A stretch of 64,000 bases of DNA from Macrostomum hystrix. Its lineage: Eukaryota > Platyhelminthes > Macrostomidae. The DNA lies in assembly GCA_950097015.1 (NCBI GenBank), contig CATNEN010000005.1:2347501-2411500 (forward strand), read 5' to 3'. The position numbers were made by a program, and so were the translations under genes. Below are positions 32,101 through 40,612 of the stretch, one piece after another. The stretch's first letter is position 1, and each line of letters opens with the position of its first letter. The notes under the pieces were generated by a model, which was given only the letters and a program-made list of their open reading frames with translations, was not told where the DNA came from and made no database searches.

Positions 32101-33730
32101 ATTTCTCTTTTTCTTATAACAGTTTGCAGACGACAAAATGTTGGTAAGTATATGCTTCAGTTAAGTCATTCTAGATGAATGCAAAATGAAAAAAGTTTTC
32201 AGAATTTTTTTTCATGGTTCAATAATCGTTGGTTAAAGCGTTTATTATTGTTAAAAACAGATTGTAAAGCACAAAGTTTCTTACACTGTACAGAAAAAAA
32301 GTTCAATTTTATTTTTAACTAAAAAACTAACGATACTACTAATTTATATGCAAAACAAGTAGGATGTTTAGCGTATCAGTTCGGGTAAGATTTTATTGAA
32401 GCCGGTATATTGTTTAGAAAAACAGTGGTGTAAGAGCGGTGAACTGTTTTTTCGGATTTGTTTTAACTGAAGAATTTGAAAATTAGATGTACAGTTACCA
32501 TTGTTCTACTGATGTTGTGTAAATTGATACAGTTATACTGAAGCAACTAAAAATACTAAAACACTCAAACATTCAAACGAGAACACTTTCAATCCACATG
32601 AAAAGACGGCTGTAAAATAACATTGAGTCGGAAAATTTTTAACCATTTCTCCAATAATTGCTTCTTTTAATGTTTCACCTAAAAGGATAATTCTTGGAAA
32701 ATTATCCTATTTTCCAAACGGCAATTATCCTTTTGGCAATTATCTTCTATTTTGGGATAATTATCCTCTTGGTAGACAAGTTGTCTTATTTTGGGATAAT
32801 TCTCCTCTTGGTAGACATGTTGTCTTACTTTGGGATAATTGTCCTCTTGGTAGACAACTTGTCTTCTTTTGGGATAATTATCCTCTTTGTAGACAACTTG
32901 TCTTCTTTTGGGATAATTATCCTCTTTGTAGACAACTTGTCTTCTTTTGGGATGATTATCCTCTTTGCAGACAACTTGTCTTCTTTTGGGATAATTATCC
33001 TCTTTGTAGACAATTTGTCTTCTTTTGGGATAATTATCCTCTTTGTAGACAAGTTGTCTTCTTTTAGGATAATTATCCTATCATATCGCATTTAAATTCA
33101 TTATCCAGGTATGCTAAAAATTTATCCTTTCACATATTCCCCCCTAATCTGGCTTCAATTTTCCAGCTAGAAGACAAGCTTGACGTCGTTCAAACCGAAC
33201 TGCTTCTAACCAAACAGATGCTTACAGAAAAAGACGACGAAGCATTGAAGCTAGCCGAGAACAATGCCCGCCTAAAAGACATGGTTCGCGAGCTAACCAG
33301 CGACTGTGATAAGCGGGCCAACATTATTGAAGAATATAAACAGATCGTGAGTAGGCTCAGCGATCGTCTGCACTCGCAGGATCAGCAGCAGGTGGTGAGA
33401 TCAGCGCCCCCCACAACTGCTACTAATAGTAGCAGCAGCGACTATTCCGAACTAGAAGTGGAACTAGCCAAGACTAAACTGGCCCTAGTCGAAGCCGAAT
33501 GCCGTTGTCAAGCACTCGAGCATCAGGTGAATAGTTTGAAGATCAGCCAGCAGAGATCTGGCAATAGCAGCGGTGGCGGCGGTGGCGGTTTGTCTCAGCG
33601 GCTTACCAAGGCTGTTAGTAATTTTGCCAATAAGGCTACATCTTCTTCTAGCGGAGGTCAGCAGCAGCAGCAGCAGCTAATGACTCCTTCAGTATCCGAG
33701 CAGTGTTTAAGCAATCAGTTGAGTCTGTAA
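19946..33730 (+). CDS. RABGAP1: RABGAP1/RABGAP1L-type Rab GTPase-activating protein (10 exons, 1013 residues)
   Basis: I joined exons 19946-20184, 24116-24661, 25712-25889, 26341-26615, 28075-28518, 29081-29201, 29294-29721, 31049-31274, 32123-32143 and 33167-33730. All junctions are GT-AG, phases agree throughout, and the total is 3042 nt including stop. Order along the protein: acidic N terminus beginning MDDVSSIGS; PTB domain about 125-265; DUF3694/kinesin-like region about 275-430; TBC domain about 515-740 with arginine finger R565 (IARDISRTY) and glutamine finger Q601 (GYCQG); coiled coil about 750-950; low-complexity tail rich in G, S and Q. Domain order and length match vertebrate RABGAP1 (about 1070 residues). 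Expected role: stimulating GTP hydrolysis by Rabs on endosomal/Golgi membranes. The start is the first ATG in frame with good N-terminal family similarity; 5' non-coding exons are unknown. Confidence 0.93.
20185..24115 (+). other. RabGAP intron 1
   Basis: A 3.9-kb intron almost filled by a 24-bp minisatellite (20255-23878). The last 240 bp are unique. The acceptor at 24114-24115 (AAACACAG) has a poor pyrimidine tract; it was chosen because it is the one that fits phase 2 and leads into an open acidic segment. Confidence 0.8.
20255..23878. repeat. 24-bp minisatellite in RabGAP intron 1
   Basis: About 150 units of TTCTCCCAGATCCTCAGTTT plus GTCA or CTCA. Both the ILPDPQF and the SFSQILS frames are open for over 450 codons, with no unique coding flank. 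A block of 33 units is duplicated with a 792-bp shift: a rare CTCCTAGATCC variant occurs at 21711 and 22503, ending both copies of the frame in the same way. The last 15 or so units are nearly identical. Each unit contains a pyrimidine stretch followed by CAG on the sense strand. Confidence 0.96.
24116..24661 (+). CDS. RABGAP1: RabGAP exon 2 (PTB domain)
   Basis: Residues 80-262. It starts with an acidic linker, then the PTB/PID core: ISYCDMLYLGSVSV, VRIVDQSDKRLLLEQHP, TAIAYCCVGRGPN, FAFTVSE, and the C-terminal helix VVNQMAQAFR. Compared with vertebrate RABGAP1 the helix and the YLG strand are well kept. A CAG run encodes a polyglutamine insert before the last strand. The donor is AG|GTGAGT (phase 2). 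Confidence 0.9.
24680..25640. repeat. 39-bp minisatellite in RabGAP intron 2
   Basis: About 24 units containing GAGAGGTCATTGACCCC, ATCTGACAACAGG and AAAAGTT or AAGAGTA. The 13-codon unit is open on both strands, but the intron has an in-frame TGA two bases into the intron relative to exon 2, so the repeat is not an in-frame extension. The last two units are diverged. Each unit carries an inverted AGGTCA-like palindrome with a 1-bp spacer. Confidence 0.95.
25712..25889 (+). CDS. RABGAP1: RabGAP exon 3 (start of DUF3694-like region)
   Basis: Phase 2 in, phase 0 out. It encodes a short polyglutamine run, then LGIRLLVDIQEQDAKGAW and a PLDDKYDFK motif equivalent to the VPKDRDKFYFK segment of vertebrate family members. 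The acceptor has a T-rich tract ending AAAACAG; the donor is AAA|GTAAGC. Confidence 0.88.
26008..26255 (-). mobile_element. tRNA-derived SINE in RabGAP intron 3
   Basis: Read on the minus strand it begins GGGTTGTAGCCTAGTAGTTA with an A box (TAGTTAGAGCG) and a strong B box (GGGGGTTCGATTC). A body of about 170 bp follows, containing GTCCATGGACTGAACAGC and GGCCCAATTGGGCAGG, then a trinucleotide ATT/AAT tail that occupies 25975-26010. The head does not form an acceptor stem with its 3' flank, so it is not a functional tRNA. Related copies are at 13203-13330 (head) and 52755-52845 (body). Confidence 0.78.
26341..26615 (+). CDS. RABGAP1: RabGAP exon 4 (DUF3694-like region)
   Basis: Phase 0 in, phase 2 out. 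VRQSHSKRLHLTVQQ and INISRCFGLLL align well with the KLRQGIDKKIVIYVQQ and AIERCFGLLL region of vertebrate RABGAP1. It ends AISDPLRLK, corresponding to EPVRFLLE. The acceptor is TTTGACAG|GTC; the donor is AA|GTGAGT. Confidence 0.9.
26690..27925. repeat. 59-bp minisatellite in RabGAP intron 4
   Basis: About 20 units, each containing TTCAGTTTTATCCCTAGGAA, ATCCTCAGCTACAAGATTAG and AGGGATTATAGTGCGTGTG. The central 14 or so copies are nearly identical (CTAGG/CTTGG and GCG/GTG being the main variants), while both edges are degenerate. This is the pattern of an array growing in its middle. Confidence 0.95.
28075..28518 (+). CDS. RABGAP1: RabGAP exon 5 (linker and TBC start)
   Basis: Phase 2 at both ends. 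YEALIRVYRPDERFWL matches the VRVxxPNERxFW block. An acidic D/S run then leads to GSGQVSKEI and WVSVINRWQ. The TBC domain opens with LVRRGVPESLRPKVWSLLG (the RxGVPxxLRxxVW signature). It ends IEAAIAR. The acceptor is CCGCCTAG; the donor AG|GTTAGT is slightly off consensus. Confidence 0.92.
28605..29045. repeat. 33-bp degenerate minisatellite in RabGAP intron 5
   Basis: About 13 diverged units built on GATTTTGATTGGTTGAGATC and TTTATTCTAGATG. Each has an inverted CCAAT box (ATTGG) and a TTCTAG acceptor-like motif. It is more degenerate than the other intron arrays of this gene. Confidence 0.85.
29081..29201 (+). CDS. RABGAP1: RabGAP exon 6 (TBC, arginine finger)
   Basis: Completes R561 and continues DISRTYTACPDF, giving the IxRDIxRT catalytic motif with arginine finger R565. 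It ends KAYALYDPAVGYCQ with glutamine finger Q601 as the last codon. The acceptor is AAATTCGCAG; the donor is CAG|GTAATG. Confidence 0.94.
29294..29721 (+). CDS. RABGAP1: RabGAP exon 7 (TBC core)
   Basis: GMSFLGAALLLQLPEEEAF, IMYDYGVRKMF, KFYQLEALL, HMYASQWFLTLFTSKFPL and FRVSLPKAYR are near-identical in pattern to the vertebrate RABGAP1 TBC core. It follows a 92-bp intron (29202-29293), the only short intron of the gene. The donor is AG|GTGAGT, phase 2. Confidence 0.95.
29765..30785. repeat. 24-bp minisatellite in RabGAP intron 7
   Basis: About 42 units of GAAGTTGCTAATTATGGA plus TGGGGA or AGGGGA. The minus strand reads as an uninterrupted IISNFSPS octapeptide frame of over 300 codons; this is antisense to the gene and has no family resemblance. 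Each unit carries GCTAAT, which resembles a branch-point sequence on the sense strand. A short 15-30-bp repeat with GAAGTAGGTAGGCAAAAGAC follows at about 30820-30950. Confidence 0.95.
31049..31274 (+). CDS. RABGAP1: RabGAP exon 8 (post-TBC helix and coiled-coil start)
   Basis: Phase 2 in, phase 0 out. STEAVEDLVSRALSLKGISA replaces the SEENAKKLMELACNMK helix. RLQEENDCLARELLHAQ is equivalent to MRLEQENDDLAHELVTSK. The acceptor is TTTTCGCCAG; the donor is CTG|GTGAGA. Confidence 0.92.
31421..31865. repeat. 21-bp minisatellite in RabGAP intron 8
   Basis: About 21 units of GGGTGAGATTTCCAGTTGGAT type. The plus strand reads MRFPVGW heptapeptides. Each unit contains GTGAGA, the same hexamer as the real donor of this intron. 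Confidence 0.94.
32123..32143 (+). CDS. RABGAP1: RabGAP exon 9, 21-nt microexon
   Basis: Seven codons, FADDKML. The acceptor is excellent (CTCTTTTTCTTATAACAG) and the donor is TTG|GTAAGTA. Phase 0 on both sides, so it can be included or skipped without a frame change. It inserts one heptad between QQDL (exon 8) and LEDKLDVV (exon 10); vertebrate proteins run through this point without the extra seven residues. Confidence 0.7.
32690..33085. repeat. 39-bp minisatellite in RabGAP intron 9
   Basis: About ten units containing GGGATAATTATCCTCTTTGT and AGACAACTTGTCTTCTTTT. The palindrome GGATAATTATCC is perfect in about six units. Both strands are open in 13-codon units, with no coding evidence. 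Confidence 0.92.
33167..33730 (+). CDS. RABGAP1: RabGAP exon 10 (coiled coil and C terminus)
   Basis: LEDKLDVVQTELLLTKQ corresponds to AEEKADALNKELLMTKQ, IIEEYKQIVSRLSDRL to IIGDYKQICSQLSERL, and VELAKTKLALVEAECRCQ to LELAQTKLQLVEAECKIQ. The tail is low complexity (poly-G, poly-S, poly-Q) and ends SNQLSL. The stop is TAA at 33728. Acceptor TTTTCCAG. Confidence 0.93.
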   Translation, partial: LEDKLDVVQTELLLTKQMLTEKDDEALKLAENNARLKDMVRELTSDCDKRANIIEEYKQIVSRLSDRLHSQDQQQVVRSAPPTTATNSSSSDYSELEVELAKTKLALVEAECRCQALEHQVNSLKISQQRSGNSSGGGGGGLSQRLTKAVSNFANKATSSSSGGQQQQQQLMTPSVSEQCLSNQLSL

Positions 33731-33736
33731 TATATA

Positions 33737-33742
33737 AATAAA
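33737..33742 (+). terminator. Polyadenylation signal of the RabGAP gene
   Basis: AATAAA starts six bases after the stop codon, implying a 3' UTR of only a few tens of bases if used. A GT-rich stretch (AACTGTGTTTC) lies a little downstream. Confidence 0.5.
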
Positions 33743-33934
33743 CTATTGATAATTGCTGATTTAACTGTGTTTCAAAAGCTGCGGAAGAAACTGAGTACAA
33801 TGTTTTAATTAATGCAATTTCTGTTCAATATTTCTTAATTACTTTCTTTGCTTTGTTCAACATTAAAAGTTTATTTATGTTTTTTACTAATTTGTCTGTG
33901 CAAAGGGCGATGCTTAGAGCTGTCATGGATTGGG

Positions 33935-34435
33935 ACTGAGCTGTCAGAGATAGGGAATGAGGTGTCAGAGATTAAGACTGAGGTGTCAGAGATTGAGACT
34001 GAGGTGTCAGAGATTGAGACTGACGTGTCAGAGATTGAGACTGACGTGTCAGAGATAGGGACTGAGGTGTCAGAGATTGAGACTGAGGTGTCAGAGATTG
34101 AGACTGAGGTGTCAGAGATTGAGACTGAGGTGTCAGAGATAGGGACTGAGGTGTCAGAGATTGAGACTGAGGTGTCAGAGATTGAGACTGAGGTGTCAGA
34201 GATTGGGACTAAGAGGTCAGAGATTGGGATTGAGGTGTCAAAGATTGGCACTTAGGTGTCGGAGATAGGGACTGAGGTGTCAGAGATTTGGATTGATGTG
34301 TCAGAGATAGGGACTGAGGTGTCAGAGATTTGGATTGATGTGTCAGAGATAGGGACTGAGGTGTCAGAGATTTGGATTGATGTGTCGGAGATAGGGACTG
34401 AGGTGTCAGAGATTGGGATTAAGGTGTCAGATAAA
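33935..34435. repeat. 21-bp minisatellite downstream of the RabGAP gene
   Basis: About 24 units of GAGGTGTCAGAGATTGAGACT type. The second half alternates two unit forms (GATTTGGATTGAT and GATAGGGACTGAG), a 42-bp higher-order period. Open in both directions as seven-residue repeats (TEVSEIE); no coding evidence. Confidence 0.93.
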
Positions 34436-35620
34436 TTTTCTGATGTGAAATTAAACTTAACAATCATACAAACTAAAATACCTTTGCACCAATATTTAGC
34501 GGAAAGATATATTTATATATAAATAAATATTTATGAATAAAAAAAAATTTTTTTCTGGCTATTTACCTTAGTCTGTATTATCGAGTTTTATATTTGGATT
34601 ACTTCGCTAAATTTAGTTCATTTCTTTTTTATATAAAGTGTAAGAAAACTAGTTTATTGTAGTCAACATTATCCAATTTATTGGTTTCCATACAATTTAA
34701 TTTTTTATCTTTGGGAAAAAGATAATTTACAAAAGTGTAAAGAAAAGGTAATAAATATTCGTGTTATTTGTTTTGTTTCCATAGAGACTTTATAAATAGA
34801 TAAATATTTCTGTACGTATTAATAAAATAGTTTCTTTAGAGCTTTATTTTCGTCCTTTTTCGATTTTGAAACAGTAAAATCTAGATTTGACTATAAACAC
34901 TTAAGGATTTAATTGAAATAATTTGTAATGATTTTTTTATTTCAGAAATTGATTTAGATATCAGTTATTTAAACAAAATTTAGGCTTACATATTTTATTA
35001 TCGGAATCTAGATTTTATTGATTGTTAACCTAGCTGAAGTGTGCTTTTGTTACAGTCACTGTAAAATTCGTCGCTATTTTCTTATATTTCTACTGTCAGT
35101 AGTTAAGCGTGAGTCATTTGCACCTCATCAAATAATAAAGTAATCTATATTTTTTCTCTCGCGCGCACTCACTCTGTGATTTTGTATGGTTTTCATTTAT
35201 TTGTCGAGAAACGCATTGTCAATCTTTAACCCAGTCCTTTTATATATATTGCTCTTCATTTATTTAATTAGTAAACAATTAAATTCTAGCAAAACGTTTA
35301 AAGTCCTGGCGCGGATGCATGTGTTTTAAGTAATTCCACAATTCTATTTTGCCATTTCTTTATATATCGATCCGTTTGTCGTTTGTCGAAATTTTTATTG
35401 CAAAAGTAAGCTCCGATATCAAGCTATGGTTATGATTCAGCTTGCCGACATCAATAAATGATTAATTCGATTATTTGTTTTACTAATATTTAGATTTTTG
35501 TGCTACCAAAATTCAGTTATTGATTATTTTGTTCCTTGTCTTATTATCTGCTTGCAAATACTATCAAACTACATATCATACTACACTCAGATTGAATCTA
35601 TAATCATTCCGGATACTCAC
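34436..35620. other. Unique AT-rich spacer
   Basis: Strongly AT-rich single-copy DNA. No coding, RNA or repeat feature was recognised. Confidence 0.55.
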
Positions 35621-38310
35621 GTTCGATCTGAACCTCCCTGACTCCTCAAATTAGGATCTGAACCTCCCTGACTCCTCAAATTAGGATCTGAACCTCCTTG
35701 ACTCCTCAAATTAGGATCTGAACCTCCCTGACTCCTCAAATTAGGGTCTGAACCTCCCTGACTCCTCAAATTAGGGTCTGAACCTCCCTGACTCCTCAAA
35801 TTAGGATCTGAACCTCCCTGACTCCTCAAATTAGGGTCTGAACCTCCCTGACTCCTCAAATTAGGGTCTGAACCTCCCTGACTCCTCAAATTAGGATCTG
35901 AACCTCCTTGACTCCTCAAATTAGGATCTGAACCTCCCTGACTCCTCAAATTAGGGTCTGAACCTCCCTGACTCCTCAAATTAGGGTCTGAACCTCCCTG
36001 ACTCCTCAAATTAGGATCTGAACCTCCTTGACTCCTCAAATTAGGATCTGAACCTCCCTGACTCCTCAAATTAGGGTCTGAACCTCCCTGACTCCTCAAA
36101 TTAGGGTCTGAACCTCCCTGACTCCTCAAATTAGGATCTGAACCTCCCTGACTCCTCAAATTAGGGTCTGAACCTCCCTGACTCCTCAAATTAGGGTCTG
36201 AGCCTCCCTGACTCCTCAAATAAGGATCTGAACCTCCCTGACTCCTCAAATTAGGGTCTGAACCTCCCTGACTCCTCAAATTAGGATCTGAACCTCCCTG
36301 ACTCCTCAAATTAGGATCTGAACCTCCTTGACTCCTCAAATTAGGATCTGAACCTCCCTGACTCCTCAAATTAGGGTCTGAACCTCCCTGACTCCTCAAA
36401 TTAGGGTCTGAACCTCCCTGACTCCTCAAATTAGGGTCTGAACCTCCCTGACTCCTCAAATTAGGGTCTGAACCTCCCTGACTCCTCAAATTAGGATCTG
36501 AACCTCCTTGACTCCTCAAATTAGGATCTGAACCTCCCTGACTCCTCAAATTAGGGTCTGAACCTCCCTGACTCCTCAAATTAGGATCTGAACCTCCCTG
36601 ACTCCTCAAATTAGGGTCTGAACCTCCCTGACTCCTCAAATTAGGATCTGAGCCTCCCTGACTCCTCAAATTAGGGTCTGAACCTCCCTGACTCCTCAAA
36701 TTAGGATCTGAGCCTCCCTGACTCCTCAAATAAGGATCTGAACCTCCCTGACTCCTCAAATTAGGGTCTGAACCTCCCTGACTCCTCAAATTAGGATCTG
36801 AACCTCCCTGACTCCTCAAATTAGGATCTGAACCTCCTTGACTCCTCAAATTAGGATCTGAACCTCCCTGACTCCTCAAATTAGGGTCTGAACCTCCCTG
36901 ACTCCTCAAATTAGGGTCTGAACCTCCCTGACTCCTCAAATTAGGATCTGAGCCTCCCTGACTCCTCAAATAAGGATCTGAACCTCCCTGACTCCTCAAA
37001 TTAGGGTCTGAACCTCCCTGACTCCTCAAATTAGGATCTGAACCTCCCTGACTCCTCAAATTAGGATCTGAACCTCCCTGACTCCTCAAATTAGGATCTG
37101 AACCTCCCTGACTCCTCGAATTAGGATCTGAACCTCCCTGACTCCTCAAATTAGGATCTGAACCTCCCTGACTCCTCAAATTAGGATCTGAACCTCCCTG
37201 ACTCCTCAAATTAGGGTCTGAACCTCCCTGACTCCTCAAATTAGGATCTGAACCTCCCTGACTCCTCAAATTAGGATCTGAACCTCCCTGACTCCTCAAA
37301 TTAGGGTCTGAACCTCCCTGACTCCTCAAATTAGGGTCTGAACCTCCCTGACTCCTCAAATTAGGATCTGAGCCTCCCTGACTCCTCAAATAAGGATCTG
37401 AACCTCCCTGACTCCTCAAATTAGGGTCTGAACCTCCCTGACTCCTCAAATTAGGATCTGAACCTCCCTGACTCCTCAAATTAGGATCTGAACCTCCCTG
37501 ACTCCTCAAATTAGGATCTGAACCTCCCTGACTCCTCGAATTAGGATCTGAACCTCCCTGACTCCTCAAATTAGGATCTGAACCTCCCTGACTCCTCAAA
37601 TTAGGATCTGAACCTCCCTGACTCCTCAAATTAGGGTCTGAACCTCCCTGACTCCTCAAATTAGGATCTGAACCTCCCTGACTCCTCAAATTAGGATCTG
37701 AACCTCCCTGACTCCTCAAATTAGGGTCTGAACCTCCCTGACTCCTCAAATTAGGATCTGAACCTCCCTGACTCCTCAAATTAGGGTCTGAACCTCCCTG
37801 ACTCCTCAAATAAGGATCTGAACCTCCCTGACTCCTCAAATTAGGGTCTGAACCTCCCTGACTCCTCAAATTAGGATCTGAACCTCCCTGACTCCTCAAA
37901 TTAGGATCTGAACCTCCCTGACTCCTCGAATTAGGATCTGAACCTCCCTGACTCCTCAAATTAGGATCTGAACCTCCCTGACTCCTCAAATTAGGGTCTG
38001 AACCTCCCTGACTCCTCAAATTAGGATCTGAACCTCCCTGACTCCTCAAATTAGGGTCTGAACCTCCCTGACTCCTCAAATTAGGATCTGAACCTCCCTG
38101 ACTCCTCAAATTAGGATCTGAACCTCCCTGACTCCTCAAATTAGGATCCGAACCTCCCTGACTCCTCAAATTAGGGTCTGAACCTCCCTGACTCCTCAAA
38201 TTAGGATCTGAACCTCCCTGACTCCTCAAATTAGGGTCTGAACCTCCCTGACTCCTCAAATTAGGATCTGAACCTCCCTGACTCCTCAAATTAGGATCTG
38301 AACCTCCCCG
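35621..38310 (-). repeat. 30-bp minisatellite array, continuously open on the minus strand
   Basis: About 89 units of exactly 30 bp with plus-strand core CTCAAATTAGGATCTGAACC followed by TCCCTGACTC. No unit has an indel. The minus strand is one stop-free frame reading SQGGSDPNLR; there is no ATG, and an in-frame TAG lies just upstream. Most variants are silent in this frame (GAT/GAC, CAG/CAA, GGT/GGC, TCA/TCG); N to Y and L to S are the exceptions. The left border reads AC|GTGAGTAT and the right border TATTTTTTAG|CGGGG on the minus strand, like donor and acceptor of a 2690-nt exon. Whether it is transcribed is unknown. Confidence 0.9.
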
Positions 38311-38739
38311 CTAAAAAATAGTGATGTTTCTTTGGGTGATTCCAGTTGGAATATGCGGTGTTTCCAGAAAAAGAAACAGCCGAACGCTGGAAACATACCA
38401 ATCGGATGATTCCATGCTTAGTATCTATCCAACTGGGCGTTTTCTCGGTGCTTCTTGGTGGCGAAATGGAATCACCCAAAGAATCCTCCAGTTCGGAAGA
38501 TTCCATGCTCAGAAACCGCAGAGGAATCGCCCGTAAATAAGTCTCTGGTTGTCCCATGGGCCACTTTTTCGGGTGATTCTTCGGCGGTTTCCGCACAATT
38601 TACGGTTACATCGGCTGCTTCCTGGGTGGTTTCCTTAACTCTTGCGAGATAGGGGGGATTTTGGTAGATTCCACTCCTATTTTGCACAAAAACCCACCGA
38701 AGAAGCAGCCGAATTTTTTACAGGGTCCGCAAAACCTTA
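38311..38739. repeat. Non-array segment with short inverted repeats (possible foldback element)
   Basis: Contains inverted pairs: CTTTGGGTGATTCC at 38330 against GGAATCACCCAAAG at about 38468, and TCGGCTGCTTCCTGGGTGG at about 38610 against a partner at about 38687-38710. Related motifs (GATTCCATGCT, GGTTTCC) recur. No terminal duplication was identified. Several small frames overlap but none is convincing. Confidence 0.4.
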
Positions 38740-39105
38740 ATTTTGGAATCTACACCTCAAATCCTCTAATTGGGATCTACATCTCCTAAATCCTCAATTT
38801 ATGATTTACACCTCCTAAAATCCTCTAAATGGTATCTAAATGTGCTCAAAGCGTCAATTTGGAATCTACACTCCCCTAATCCTCAAATTGGGATCTAAAC
38901 GCCCCGAATCCTCCATTTCGGATCTTTACTCCCCATATCCCATATTTTGGGATCTTTACCCTAGTTTAAAATAATCTGACTATTTGGGATCTAATTTGGG
39001 ATTCAGGATCTAAAAATCCCATATCCTCAATTTTGTTATCTTCACATCCCGTGTCATTAATCTGGCCTTAATCCTGAATTTGGGATCTACACTTCCCATA
39101 TCCTC
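38740..39105. repeat. Degenerate 30-bp repeat zone
   Basis: Diverged monomers of ATCCTCAATTTGGGATCTAC with CCTCCTAA-type spacers. They are intermediate between the 30-bp array on the left and the 59-bp array on the right, and probably preserve the older monomeric form. Confidence 0.7.
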
Positions 39106-40612
39106 ACTGTGAGATCCCGCCTGCTCAAATCCCCAATTTGGGATCTTTCTCCTCCAATATCCTCATTGTGAGATCCCGCCTGCTCAAATCCCCAATTTGG
39201 GATCTTTCTCCTCCAATATCCTCATTGTGAGATCCCGCCTGCTCAAACCCCCAATTTGGGATCTTTCTCCTTCAATATCCTCATTGTGAGATCCCGCCTG
39301 CTCAAATCCCCAATTTGGGATCTTTCTCCTCCAATATCCTCATTGTGAGATCCCGCCTGCTCAAATCCCCAATTTGGGATCTTTCTCCTCCAATATCCTC
39401 ATTGTGAGATCCCGCCTGCTCAAATCCCCAATTTGGGATCTTTCTCCTCCAATATCCTCATTGTGAGATCCCGCCTGCTCAAATCCCCAATTTGGGATCT
39501 TTCTCCTCCAATATCCTCATTGTAGGATCCCGCCTGCTCAAATCCTCAATTTGGGATCTTTCTCCTCCAATATCCTCATTGTGAGATCCCGCCTGCTCAA
39601 ATCCCCAATTTGGGATCTTTCTCCTCCAATATCCTCATTGTGAGATCCCGCCTGCTCAAATCCCCAATTTGGGATCTTTCTCCTCCAATATCCTCATTGT
39701 GAGATCCCGCCTGCTCAAACCCCCAATTTGGGATCTTTCTCCTCCAATATCCTCATTGTGAGATCCCGCCTGCTCAAACCCCCAATTTGGGATCTTTCTC
39801 CTCCAATATCCTCATTGTGAGATCCCGCCTGCTCAAATCCCCAATTTGGGATCTTTCTCCTCCAATATCCTCATTGTGAGATCCCGCCTGCTCAAATCCC
39901 CAATTTGGGATCTTTCTCCTCCAATATCCTCATTGTGAGATCCCGCCTGCTCAAATCCCCAATTTGGGATCTTTCTCCTCCAATATCCTCATTGTGAGAT
40001 CCTGCTTGCTCAAATCCCCAATTTGGGATCTTTCTCCTCCAATATCCTCATTGTAGGATCCCGCCTGCTCAAATCCTCAATTTGGGATCTTTCTCCTCCA
40101 ATATCCTCATTGTGAGATCCCGCCTGCTCAAATCCCCAATTTGGGATCTTTCTCCTCCAATATCCTCATTGTGAGATCCCGCCTGCTCAAATCCCCAATT
40201 TGGGATCTTTCTCCTCCAATATCCTCATTGTGAGATCCCGCCTGCTCAAATCCCCAATTTGGGATCTTTCTCCTCCAATATCCTCATTGTGAGATCCCGC
40301 CTGCTCAAATCCTCAATTTGGGATCTTTCTCCTCCAATATCCTCATTGTGAGATCCCGCCTGCTCAAATCCTCAATTTGGGATCTTTCTCCTCCAATATC
40401 CTCATTGTGAGATCCCGCCTGCTCAAATCCCCAATTTGGGATCTTTCTCCTCCAATATCCTCATTGTGAGATCCCGCCTGCTCAAATCCCCAATTTGGGA
40501 TCTTTCTCCTCCAATATCTTCATTGTGAGATCCCGCCTGCTCAAATCCCCAATTTGGGATCTTTCTCCTCCAATATCCTCATTGTGAGATCCCGCCTGCT
40601 CAAATCCTCAAC
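39106..40612. repeat. 59-bp minisatellite array (dimer of 30-bp halves)
   Basis: About 25 units. Each unit has half A (ATCCTCATTGTGAGATCCCG, CCTGCTCAA) and half B (ATCCCCAATTTGGGATCTTT, CTCCTCCAAT), which align with each other and with the monomers at 38740-39105. Copies are nearly identical; TGTAGGATCC and CTCAATTT variants are co-inherited, showing blocks of about 530-540 bp duplicated. Confidence 0.94.
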
